Below are positions 1-7,072 of a stretch of 11,923 nt of DNA, piece by piece; within the stretch, counting starts at the first letter, position 1, and the number at the start of each line of letters is the position of its first letter. The DNA comes from Elusimicrobia bacterium RIFCSPLOWO2_01_FULL_60_11 (GTDB lineage: Bacteria; Elusimicrobiota; Elusimicrobia; 2-02-FULL-39-32), in contig MGUS01000080.1 of the NCBI GenBank assembly GCA_001800085.1, forward strand, positions 1 to 11,923, in the 5' to 3' direction. The position numbers and the translations under genes are program-made. The notes below the pieces were generated by a model, which worked only from the letters and a program-made list of their open reading frames with translations, ran no database searches and was not told the origin of the DNA.

Positions 1-312
1 CATCCTGAAGATCCCGCCCCAGATGACGGCCATCCAGTGCGTCGAGCCCGTGTGGGCGACGATCATCTTGGGCCGCGCTTGAGCCAGGCGCAATCCGATG
101 GCTAAAAAGTTGAAGGGGGCGCTCCAGAAGCGCCGCCCCCCCATGGCAAAGACGGGGATCCCCATCCGCCTGGCGCGTTTTTCCGACAGGCTCTTCTTCT
201 CACAGAGGAGGATGACTTTGTGACCCATTTCCTGATGCGCCGCCATGCAATCGAAGGCGTAGGAGGAGAGGCCGCTCCACCAGGGGATGTCGATGAGATG
301 AAGGAGGGTCAC
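1..312 (-). CDS. Glycosyltransferase, GT4-like N-terminal part (partial, runs off left edge)
   Basis: This is the first 104 codons of a gene that leaves the window at position 1. It starts with GTG at 312-310, overlapping the TGA stop of the heptosyltransferase gene (GTGA, 4 bases). A purine-rich AGGGGA lies about seven bases upstream. The sequence begins with a beta strand (VTLLHLIDIP), then WWSGLSSYAF, a helix, then GHKVILLCEKKS. This is the usual opening of a GT-B glycosyltransferase of family 4, where the Gly/Ser-rich loop follows the first strand. A second strand, PKMIVAHTGSTHWMA, lies at about residues 81-95. The donor-binding C-terminal domain is outside the window, so the sugar cannot be named. 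By context, following Kdo and heptose transferases, it probably extends the LPS core. The family call is from fold pattern only and the exact role is inferred. Confidence 0.72.
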   Translation of the reverse strand, partial: MTLLHLIDIPWWSGLSSYAFDCMAAHQEMGHKVILLCEKKSLSEKRARRMGIPVFAMGGRRFWSAPFNFLAIGLRLAQARPKMIVAHTGSTHWMAVIWGGIFRM

Positions 313-1781
313 AGGAGTCCCCTGCAGGCCGCCAGGACCATCTCCGGCGTCAAGTCCTTCATGCACTTGAAGTGTCCCAAGGGGCACACGGGCCCGCCAT
401 GAAGAGAGCAGGGCCTGCAGGACATGTCGAGTTCCACCACTTTGCTCTTGGGCCCGTAAGGGAAAAACCCCAGTTCGCGCGTGGTGGGGCCGAAAATGGC
501 GGCCACGGGCACGCCCGCGGCGGAGGCCAGGTGCATGGGCCCCGAATCATTGGTGATAAAAATCTCGCAGCGGGCGATCAAGGCGGCGAGGGATTTCAGA
601 TCCGTTTTACCGCAGAGGTTGACCGGCGTCTCCTTCATCAAAGACGCCGCCGCTTCAACGGACGGGCGGTCCTTTTCGGAGCCGAAGAGGATGACTTGGC
701 ACTTCATCTCGCGGATGAGCGCGTCGGCCACGGCGGCAAAACCTTCCGGGAGCCAGCGCTTGGTGGCCCAGACGGAGCCCGGGTTCATCCCGACCCAGGG
801 AACGTTCTCTTTCAAGCCGTGGGCGGAGGCCAGGACCTTCCAGTCCGCGGAGCTGTTCACCAGGACGGCGGGAACGCCGCCCCGGATCCCGAGGGCCTCC
901 AACAGGCGGAGATTGCGTTCGGCATCGTGCATTTTCCAATCGAAATCGACGAGGTCGGTGAGGAACATCCGCCCCTGGCTGTTGGCAAAGCCGACGCGTT
1001 TGGGGATACCGGCCAGAACCGCCAGGAAAGCGCTCCGGAATGACCTGTGCGGGATGACCGCGATGTCGTATCTGCCCCGCAGGTCTTTTCCCCACCGCCA
1101 GAGCGAGGCGAATGATCTGTCCTTCCCTTTTTTATCCATCACCAGGACCTCATCCAGATCTTTATTCTCCGTGAAAACGTCCCGCGTTTCAGGCGTGCAG
1201 AGGAGGGAAACTTTACAGGATGGGAAGGCCTTTTTAAGCGCGGAGGGAATGGGGGTCGTGAGGACGGCGTCGCCCAGGAACGCGGTCTGGATGATCAATA
1301 TATTCATTCCTCCGGCGGAAGAACCCGATGGAAAGACTTCGGGGGGCGAGGCCTCGGCCTTGGGAGCCAGGGGCCGGATGGCTTCGATGTAGCGTTCGAT
1401 GTTGTGCTTCTCAAGCCCGGGCCTGCGGACCTTGCTCCGGACGAAGAGCCGCCGCTCGAAGACGTTCTTGCGGACTTTGAGCTTCCTGGGGATCCCGGAA
1501 AAAAGGGAGATGAAGTTGGAGCGGACGTTGTCGTGGAGATCGACCAGGATATCGAACTTCATGGCCCTCACTCGGGACAGGAAATTCAAGAGGGACTCGC
1601 CTTTGCCCAGCCGGAGGATGCCGTCGACGGAAGGGTTGCCTTCCAGCACCCCGGCGTATTCCTCTTTGACCGCGGTGAAGACCTTGGAATCGGGCAGGGC
1701 TTTTTTGAGGTTCTTATAGACGGGAGTGGTGAGGACCACGTCCCCCAGGGAAGAGAACCGGATGACCAGGATCTTAGGCAT
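309..1781 (-). CDS. ADP-heptose:LPS heptosyltransferase (GT9) with an additional N-terminal GT9 half
   Basis: The 490-residue product contains two GT9 starts. Residues 159-490 form a complete heptosyltransferase II-like (WaaF-like) protein: TAFLGDAVLTTP at 166-177 with Asp171 at the catalytic base position, PGSVWATKRW at 334-343, the donor-site motif NDSGPMH at 411-417, and a Cys-rich tail (Cys455, 458, 466, 473) typical of WaaF-type enzymes. Residues 1-141 are a second copy of the N-terminal GT9 domain (SSLGDVVLTTP at 10-20, Asp14 kept) without its own donor-binding half. A low-complexity linker (about 142-158) joins them. GT9 enzymes normally have about 320-360 residues, so this is N-N-C rather than N-C. 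The ATG at 1781 overlaps the TAA of waaA by 8 bases. Met159 (ATG at 1307-1305) is preceded by GGAGGA, but so close that it is a doubtful ribosome site. The protein would transfer L,D-heptose to the inner core at the cytoplasmic membrane face. A fusion caused by deletion between two tandem GT9 genes, or an assembly error, is possible. Confidence 0.88.
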   Translation of the reverse strand: MPKILVIRFSSLGDVVLTTPVYKNLKKALPDSKVFTAVKEEYAGVLEGNPSVDGILRLGKGESLLNFLSRVRAMKFDILVDLHDNVRSNFISLFSGIPRKLKVRKNVFERRLFVRSKVRRPGLEKHNIERYIEAIRPLAPKAEASPPEVFPSGSSAGGMNILIIQTAFLGDAVLTTPIPSALKKAFPSCKVSLLCTPETRDVFTENKDLDEVLVMDKKGKDRSFASLWRWGKDLRGRYDIAVIPHRSFRSAFLAVLAGIPKRVGFANSQGRMFLTDLVDFDWKMHDAERNLRLLEALGIRGGVPAVLVNSSADWKVLASAHGLKENVPWVGMNPGSVWATKRWLPEGFAAVADALIREMKCQVILFGSEKDRPSVEAAASLMKETPVNLCGKTDLKSLAALIARCEIFITNDSGPMHLASAAGVPVAAIFGPTTRELGFFPYGPKSKVVELDMSCRPCSLHGGPVCPLGHFKCMKDLTPEMVLAACRGLL

Positions 1782-3708
1782 CGCCGCCCAGGCGCTTCAA
1801 AACAACTTCAAGCGCGGCGCGCGTGGCGCGGCCCCTGAAAGCGTCCACCGAGGCCTTCGCTTTGCGTCCCATCTCCTTCTTCAAACCTGCGTCGGGAAGG
1901 ATCCTGACGAGGGCGCGCGCCAGGCCGGGAGCATCCTGCACCTGCAGGGCCCCGCCGCCTTCCAGAAGCACGCGGGCGGGATCGCTGAAATTCTCCATGT
2001 GGGGGCCGAAGATGACGGGCTTTTCAAAGCCGGCCGGCTCTATGGGATTCTGCCCTCCCAAGGGAACGAGCGATCCTCCCACGAAGGACAGGTCCGAATC
2101 CCGATAGGCCTGCAGGAGATCGCCGAAAGTGTCCCAGATGAGGATGTCCCAAGGTCCGCCCCCCCCGCTTGAGCGGCGGGAAGCGGTGAGTTTCTCGGTG
2201 CGGGCCCTGGTTTCGATGTCGTTCAACCCGTCCAGGTGGCGCGGAGCCAGGACCAAGCGGAGATCCTTCACCGTCTTGCGGGCTTCCAAGAAAGCGTCCA
2301 GGACCAGGGAGACTTCCCCTTCGCGCACGCTTCCCGCGGTCCATACCGGGCCGCCCTTCTGGATCCCCGCCATCGATGCTCCGGAACCGTTGAGATCCAA
2401 AGGAGCGAGATCGAACTTCAAATTTCCGGAGACCGAGATGCGTTCTTGCGGTATGCCGGCCCGTTCGAACCGTTCGGCGTCCGCCGCTTCGCGGGCGCAG
2501 ACGAAATCGATCTTCCTCATCCAGGGCCCGCACATCCAGCGGAAGAACCCGTAACGGCGCGCGCTCCTGGCGGAGATCCTCCCGTTCAAGATGCCCGCGA
2601 CCGCTCCAAAATCCTTCGCGGCCTTGAGCCAGTTGGGCCAGATCTCGGACTCCAGGAGGAGGACGATCCGGGGACGGAACGCCTTGAAGGCGGCGGCCAC
2701 GCTCCACGGAAGATCCAGCGGAGAATAAACGACGCGCTCGCCCAGCCCGAGGCGCCGGGCTTCAAGGACCCCGTTGATGGTGGTGCTTGAAAAAACAATC
2801 CTCACGGAGGGGATCTCTTTGCGCAGGGCCGTGACGAAGGGGAGCGCCGCCCGGCATTCTCCAAGGCTGGCGGCATGGATCCAAACGGTGTCGCCCTCGG
2901 CCGGCTCCAGGGGCTGATAGCGCCCCAGGCGTTCGCCGAGCCCGTCCCAGAAATGTTCCGTGAAAGTCCGCGGATGCTTGAAATAAAGTCCCAGCAGGAT
3001 GAGCGGAAAGAACGCGAAGAGCGAGAAGTTGTACAGAAGATAGAAGAGCTTTTCTCCCGCGGACTGCTTCATGGCGTCCGCCATGCGGTCGGCGCCGTCC
3101 GTCAGGCGGTCCAGCCCGCGCTTGAGCTCTTTTGATTTTTCTTCCAGGGAATCGCTTTTGGCGACGCGCACGGGCGTGCCGTGAGCCACCACGATCCTGT
3201 TGAAGGGAAGGGGCAGCCAATAGTCGTCCCACGCGCGGAATATCAGTTTACGGGTGCAGGAGACGGCGACGGGAAGGATGGGCTTGCCGGTCTCCCGGGC
3301 AAGATAGAGCGCGCCTTCATGGACCTCCCGCTGCGGTCCGCGGGGGCCGTCCGGCGTGATGCCGACGGATCTGCCCTCTTCCAGCTTTTCTTTCAAGCCC
3401 CGGAGAGCTTCCAGGCCGCCGCGGGACGAAGAACCACGGACGGTCTTCATCCCGGACATCTCCACCACGCGGGCGATCAACTCCCCGTCCTTGCTCTTGG
3501 AAACAAGGACATAAGCGTCCCAGCCGCGGTACGCCCGGGGCAGGAAGACCTGGCGCCCGTGCCAGAAAGCGAAGATGATGTTGCCGTGTTCTTTGACCAG
3601 GCGGTCGCGGGCCTCTTTATCCTTCCAGAGGATCTTGGAAGTCCGCGCCACGAGCGTCAAATATCCCCAGGCGATGCGAGGAATGATCCACTGCGCCGCG
3701 CGTTCCAC
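1774..3708 (-). CDS. waaA: Fusion of DUF374 acyltransferase-like domain and Kdo transferase WaaA (GT30)
   Basis: The 644-residue product has two parts. Residues 1 to about 205 match the DUF374 lysophospholipid-acyltransferase-like family: FAFWHGRQVF around His50, SKSKDGELIARV at 71-82, and ITPDGPRGP at 117-125. Residues about 215-644 are 3-deoxy-D-manno-octulosonate transferase, which adds Kdo from CMP-Kdo to lipid A. This part has a membrane anchor (about 221-243), WIHAASLGE at 276-284 with the catalytic-position Glu284, ESEIWPN at 353-359, NGRIS at 375-379, GNLKFD at 428-433, APRH at 488-491 and GGQNPIEPA at 551-559. Stand-alone DUF374 proteins have about 210-230 residues and WaaA about 420, so both halves look complete. 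The start is GTG at 3708-3706, sharing one base with the TAG of the upstream gene, and there is no clear Shine-Dalgarno. It lies in the LPS operon, ahead of the heptosyltransferase. Met209 or Met213 could in principle start a separate WaaA, but no ribosome site supports that. Confidence 0.92.
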   Translation of the reverse strand: MERAAQWIIPRIAWGYLTLVARTSKILWKDKEARDRLVKEHGNIIFAFWHGRQVFLPRAYRGWDAYVLVSKSKDGELIARVVEMSGMKTVRGSSSRGGLEALRGLKEKLEEGRSVGITPDGPRGPQREVHEGALYLARETGKPILPVAVSCTRKLIFRAWDDYWLPLPFNRIVVAHGTPVRVAKSDSLEEKSKELKRGLDRLTDGADRMADAMKQSAGEKLFYLLYNFSLFAFFPLILLGLYFKHPRTFTEHFWDGLGERLGRYQPLEPAEGDTVWIHAASLGECRAALPFVTALRKEIPSVRIVFSSTTINGVLEARRLGLGERVVYSPLDLPWSVAAAFKAFRPRIVLLLESEIWPNWLKAAKDFGAVAGILNGRISARSARRYGFFRWMCGPWMRKIDFVCAREAADAERFERAGIPQERISVSGNLKFDLAPLDLNGSGASMAGIQKGGPVWTAGSVREGEVSLVLDAFLEARKTVKDLRLVLAPRHLDGLNDIETRARTEKLTASRRSSGGGGPWDILIWDTFGDLLQAYRDSDLSFVGGSLVPLGGQNPIEPAGFEKPVIFGPHMENFSDPARVLLEGGGALQVQDAPGLARALVRILPDAGLKKEMGRKAKASVDAFRGRATRAALEVVLKRLGGDA

Positions 3709-4328
3709 TACTTTTTTGGTTTAACGCCTTTGGCGGGAGTCCAGAAGCAGTAGCGGAGGCCGGTGAAAAATGGGGTGATCTGGCCCGAGTCATTGAGCAT
3801 GATATCGGCCTTATGGGATGCGAGGACTTGGAGGATGAGAGGCGTCTCCGCGGGAGCGGCGGGCAGCAAAGGGGAAAGGACGCAGCTCTCTTCATCGGCT
3901 TCCTCCCCGATGAGCTTCTCTACGAAGTTGAAGGACTGTTCCAGGGATTCCCGGGCCACAGAGTTCCAGAGCGCGCCTTCATAATCGGGGTCTGGTCCCG
4001 AAGGGACCTGACCCCCTTCCTTTTTACGGGAAATCCGCTCGATCTCCTGCTCGATGGGCCGGCCCAGGGTGGAGCAGACCACGGAAAGGGAAAGGGACTT
4101 TTCGGGGGAGGATCTCCAGAGGTCCTGGAGAGAGGGAGGCGTTTCGGATCTGGAGTAACTCGCGTAAAGGGCGCAGGGGGCGACATGGGGCTGGACTTTG
4201 GCGATGAGGGCTTCCAGGTCGGAATCCTGCGGCTCCCGGCCGGACTCGAGCGTGACCTGTTTTTTGAGGTGTCTTAAGACCCCGTAGGGCCGGACGGCGA
4301 GTTTATACTTCTTGATCTTTCGGATCAT
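3708..4328 (-). CDS. Protein resembling a stand-alone MetH (B12-dependent methionine synthase) activation domain, degenerate
   Basis: The product has 206 residues and no obvious signal peptide or membrane segment. I do not recognise it with certainty, but its order of elements follows the methionine-synthase reactivation domain: RPYGVLRHLKKQ (13-24), an acidic helix DSDLEALIAKVQPHVAPCALYASYS (36-60), a strand LSLSVVCSTLGRPIEQEIERI (79-99), a helix DYEGALWNSVARESLEQSFNFVEKLI (115-140), and a last strand pair ADIMLNDSGQITPFFTGLRYCFW (174-196) like the family's end (LTESGLM-P). Stand-alone versions are about this long. The S-adenosylmethionine-binding R-x-x-x-P-G-Y segment seems lost; the equivalent place reads LSPLLPAAPAE (151-161). 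Residues 105-114 are encoded by a strong hairpin that looks inserted. The ATG at 4328 lies six bases after the secF stop, and its own stop overlaps the waaA fusion start, so it is co-translated with them. The family assignment is pattern-based; function is unknown. Confidence 0.5.
   Translation of the reverse strand: MIRKIKKYKLAVRPYGVLRHLKKQVTLESGREPQDSDLEALIAKVQPHVAPCALYASYSRSETPPSLQDLWRSSPEKSLSLSVVCSTLGRPIEQEIERISRKKEGGQVPSGPDPDYEGALWNSVARESLEQSFNFVEKLIGEEADEESCVLSPLLPAAPAETPLILQVLASHKADIMLNDSGQITPFFTGLRYCFWTPAKGVKPKK
3987..4015. repeat. REP-like inverted repeat inside a coding sequence
   Basis: Two 13-base arms (3987-3999 and 4003-4015) pair with a single central mismatch across a 3-base loop. 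Read on the minus strand it is GGGGTCAGGTCCC, TTC, GGGACCAGACCCC. In the transcript the tip becomes C-UUCG-G, a very stable tetraloop. GGGGTCAGGTC-type palindromes are, to my knowledge, typical of REP elements mobilised by REP-associated tyrosine transposases; no such transposase is in the window. It encodes residues 105-114 (GGQVPSGPDP) of the MetH-activation-like protein without breaking the frame. I see no second copy in the window. Confidence 0.6.
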
Positions 4329-4334
4329 GAGGGG

Positions 4335-5240
4335 TCATCTTTTTGATTTGATCCGGGTATACTCGAAGATGATGGCGGCGGCGATGCCGATGGTGGAATA
4401 GGTGCCCACGATGGCGCCGAAGACCATGGCGAAGGCGAAATCGTGGATCATCTCGCCGCCGAAGAAGAAGAGGGTCAGGACCACCAGGAATACGGTCAGG
4501 TTGGTGATGAGGGTGCGGGAGAGCGTGTCATTGATGCTCAGGTTGATGACCTTCTCCAGGGGTTCCGTGCGCAGGAGGCGCATTTTTTCCCTCATGAAAT
4601 CGAAGATGACGATGGTGTCATTGATGGAATAGCCCGCGATGGTGAGGAGCGCGGCCACCACGGTCACCGTGATCTCCTTGTCCATGATGGAGAAGATGCC
4701 GATGGTGGCGAAGACGTCATGGACCAGGGCGACCACCCCGGCCGCTCCCCAAAGAGGCGCGTGAAAGCGGAAACCGACATAGACGATGATGCCCACGAAA
4801 GTCAGGAGGAACGCCAGTCCGGTCTGCTTGAACAGGTGCCGCCCGACGGTGGGGCCGACGAACTCTTTTCTCATGATGACGGGTTTCTTGTCCGCGAAGG
4901 ACTGTTCCAGGGCGGTTTGGATCTTCAACCCCATGTCCTCTTTCGCCTCGCCCTCCCGGGAGAGCTGGGCGCGGACGATGACCCCGTGGCCGGAGACGCT
5001 CTGGATCTCGAACGAAACCAGGCCGGCCGCGGTGAGCGCCTTGCGGACATCATCGACGGAAGGGGCGGTCTCGAACTTGACCTCCACCAGGTTCCCCCCC
5101 GTGAAATCGAGCCCCCAGCGGGGACCTTTCTTGACGATGAGGGAGACCAGTCCCGAGAGAAGAAGAGCCGCGGAAAGCGCGAAAAAGATGTAGCGCTTGC
5201 CGACGAAGTCGATGTTGGTCTTTTTGATGATCTGGATCAT
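4335..5240 (-). CDS. secF: Protein translocase subunit SecF
   Basis: SecF pairs with SecD in the inner membrane and uses the proton motive force to finish export of proteins through SecYEG. I choose ATG at 5240 (301 residues) rather than an upstream in-frame codon. The chosen start gives the usual opening MIQIIKKTNIDFVGKR, forms an ATGA overlap with the secD stop, and has GGTGAG just upstream. The first membrane segment lies at about 15-36, followed by GLDFTGGNLVEV at 43-54, then EFVGPTVG at 126-133. Five more membrane segments follow in the C-terminal half. The family signatures ALVHDV (171-176) and GYSINDTIVIFD (203-214) are present. Length and domain order are normal for the family. It is the third gene of yajC-secD-secF and is followed after six bases by the MetH-activation-like gene. 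Confidence 0.97.
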   Translation of the reverse strand: MIQIIKKTNIDFVGKRYIFFALSAALLLSGLVSLIVKKGPRWGLDFTGGNLVEVKFETAPSVDDVRKALTAAGLVSFEIQSVSGHGVIVRAQLSREGEAKEDMGLKIQTALEQSFADKKPVIMRKEFVGPTVGRHLFKQTGLAFLLTFVGIIVYVGFRFHAPLWGAAGVVALVHDVFATIGIFSIMDKEITVTVVAALLTIAGYSINDTIVIFDFMREKMRLLRTEPLEKVINLSINDTLSRTLITNLTVFLVVLTLFFFGGEMIHDFAFAMVFGAIVGTYSTIGIAAAIIFEYTRIKSKR

Positions 5241-6691
5241 ATGCTCACCGCGGTGTACTCGCGGTCCTGGAGCCGCCACTCATAATAGGTGCGGGTGACG
5301 AAGATGGCCGTGAACATGGAGACGAGGATGCCGATGGTGAGGGAAACGGCGAACCCTTTCACCGGGCCTGTCCCGAACTGGAAGAGGAAGAGGGCCGCGA
5401 TCAATGTGGTGAGGTTCGAATCGATGATGGCGGTGAATGCCTTGTCATAGCCCAGGTCGATGGCCATGCGCACGGTCTTGCCGTTGCGGATCTCCTCGCG
5501 CGTGCGTTCCAAAATGAGCACGTTGGCGTCCACGGCCATGCCGAGCGAGAGGATGATGCCGGCGATCCCGGGCAGGGTGAGCGTGGCCTGGAAATAGGCC
5601 ATGGCGGCCAGAAGAAGGACAAAGTTCAAAAGAAGCGCGCCGTCGGAGACCAGTCCCGCCCCGCGGTAATAGAAAGCCATGAAAAGCATGACCAGGCATA
5701 TGCCCACGACGGACGAAAGCACGCCCGCCTGGATGGAGTCCTCACCCAAACTGGGGCCCACGGTCCTTTCCTCGATGATGGTGACGGGAGCGGGCAGGGC
5801 GCCGGCCCGGAGCACGGTGGAAAGGAGTTTGGCTTCCTCCGTGGTGAAACTGCCTTCGATGACGGCCTTGCCGTCGGGGATGCGCGTGCGGATGGTGGGC
5901 GCCGACTGGACCACGCCGTCGAGGATGATGGCCATGTTGCGGTTGATGTTGGATTCCGTCACCTGGGAGAATATCTTGGCACCGTCCGGACTGAATTCGA
6001 TGGAGACCTCGGGGTAGCCCATGCCGGCCCCGCCACCGAGCTGGACCTTGGCGTCCACCAGAGAGGAACCGGTCAGTTCCGCCTGGCCCTTGACCAGCCA
6101 GACCCGGCCTTCGCGGCCGTTCTTAAGAACATAGCCGGTGGGGAATAGGGAGAGGACTTCCTTGGGAAGGGATTCGGGATGCGCCGCCGCGGAAGAGACG
6201 CTGATGTCTTTTTCGCGGAGTTTGGAGACGATGTTCTCCATCTCCGACCCTTCGTGGACGATGCTGAATTCCAATAGCGCGGTCTTGCCGATGAGTTCTT
6301 TGGCCCGCTCCGGGTCTTTGACGCCCGGGAGCTGGACGACGATCCACTTGTCCCCCTGGCGCGCGATGAGGGGCTCGGCCACCCCGAACTGGTCGATGCG
6401 GTTCCTTAAAATCTCGATGGCCCGGTCCGCGGCTTCGCTGACCGCGGCCTTCTTCTCCTCGATGGTCTTGGCGTCTATTTTACCGGTGTCGAGCTCCAGC
6501 ACCAGGTGGGTGCCGCCGCGCAAGTCCAGGCCGAGGTTCAAGATGCGGGAAAGGATGGGGTCTTTCATGGCCTCGCGCTTCTCACGCTCCGCGGCGGGAA
6601 GCGAATACCAGGCCGCCGTGGGATAGAGGAGGACCGCAGATAGAATGAGGGTGAAGGCGACCGAGAGGATCTTCCAGTGAAGCTTAGTCAA
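5237..6691 (-). CDS. secD: Protein translocase subunit SecD
   Basis: SecD is the larger half of the SecDF export motor. The 484-residue product has a first membrane segment at about 7-25, LGLDLRGGTHLVLELD at 53-68, RAIEILRNRIDQFGVAEP at 90-107, LPGV at 121-124, a periplasmic region to about 320, and five membrane segments after that. The signature GMAVDANVLILERTREE is at 384-400. The start is TTG at 6691-6689, four bases after the yajC stop. No Shine-Dalgarno is visible and the region is T-rich, but no in-frame ATG or GTG sits nearby that would keep the first membrane segment. Translation may therefore be coupled to yajC. The stop overlaps the secF start (ATGA). Confidence 0.97.
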   Translation of the reverse strand: MTKLHWKILSVAFTLILSAVLLYPTAAWYSLPAAEREKREAMKDPILSRILNLGLDLRGGTHLVLELDTGKIDAKTIEEKKAAVSEAADRAIEILRNRIDQFGVAEPLIARQGDKWIVVQLPGVKDPERAKELIGKTALLEFSIVHEGSEMENIVSKLREKDISVSSAAAHPESLPKEVLSLFPTGYVLKNGREGRVWLVKGQAELTGSSLVDAKVQLGGGAGMGYPEVSIEFSPDGAKIFSQVTESNINRNMAIILDGVVQSAPTIRTRIPDGKAVIEGSFTTEEAKLLSTVLRAGALPAPVTIIEERTVGPSLGEDSIQAGVLSSVVGICLVMLFMAFYYRGAGLVSDGALLLNFVLLLAAMAYFQATLTLPGIAGIILSLGMAVDANVLILERTREEIRNGKTVRMAIDLGYDKAFTAIIDSNLTTLIAALFLFQFGTGPVKGFAVSLTIGILVSMFTAIFVTRTYYEWRLQDREYTAVSI

Positions 6692-6695
6692 AAAA

Positions 6696-7055
6696 TTATT
6701 TGACGTCCAGTTGAACCGCGGGACTGCCGTTGGCGGTCTCCTGCGGATTCAGTTTGTCGGATACGGAGTTCTTGGTGACCTTGATCTTCACGTTGTCGGC
6801 GATCTTGAGTTCGATCGTTTTATCGCCCACCGAGACCACGGTCCCATAGATGCCCCCCGCGGTGACCACTTTATCGTCCTTGCGGAGCGCTTCGAGCATC
6901 TTCTTGTGCTCGTTCGTGCGTTTCTGCTGGGGGCGGATCATGAAGAAGTAGAAGATGGCGAGCATGCCGAGGATGGGAACGAAACTCATGTACGAAGGCG
7001 CCGAGGCGTTCGGCGCTGCGGGTGCGGATGTTTCTGCGTAGGCGTAGGTTGTCAT
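6696..7055 (-). CDS. yajC: Preprotein translocase accessory subunit YajC
   Basis: YajC is a small single-span inner-membrane protein that associates with SecDF. The 119-residue product has an Ala/Pro-rich N-terminus (about 1-21), one membrane segment (about 24-40), then the family signature FFMIRPQQKR (37-46), and a compact cytoplasmic beta domain containing VVTAGGIYGTVVSV (63-76). The ATG at 7055 is eight bases from a TATAAT box and has no Shine-Dalgarno, so the mRNA may be leaderless. It is the first gene of the yajC-secD-secF run; spoIID-like lies just upstream on the same strand, its stop codon 14 bases from this ATG. Confidence 0.96.
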   Translation of the reverse strand: MTTYAYAETSAPAAPNASAPSYMSFVPILGMLAIFYFFMIRPQQKRTNEHKKMLEALRKDDKVVTAGGIYGTVVSVGDKTIELKIADNVKIKVTKNSVSDKLNPQETANGSPAVQLDVK

Positions 7056-7063
7056 AGGGGAAG

Positions 7064-7072
7064 ATTATATCA
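7064..7072 (-). promoter_or_regulatory. Extended -10 promoter for the yajC-secDF operon
   Basis: The minus strand reads TGATATAAT, a perfect TATAAT preceded by the TG of an extended -10. I find no convincing -35 at 16-18 bases, which extended -10 promoters can do without. The TGA is also the stop codon of the spoIID-like gene. Eight bases separate the box from the yajC ATG, so transcription would start at or within about two bases of the start codon. Confidence 0.5.

Noticed and set aside
1296..1320. Separate translation of the second GT9 unit from Met159
   Set aside because: GGAGGA abuts the ATG with almost no spacing and the reading frame is continuous from 1781, so a fusion is the simpler reading; kept only as an alternative.
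481..1392. 303-codon plus-strand frame antisense to the heptosyltransferase
   Set aside because: No recognisable motifs, biased composition, and the opposite strand carries a clear GT9 protein.
2159..2166. Eight-base C run in the waaA fusion as a possible phase-variation tract
   Set aside because: Seven-base C runs occur in other genes of the window (near 5094, 10376 and 135), so this is expected from the base composition; the frame is intact.
4443..5285. 280-codon plus-strand frame antisense to secF
   Set aside because: Very acidic shadow translation; secF on the other strand is unmistakable.
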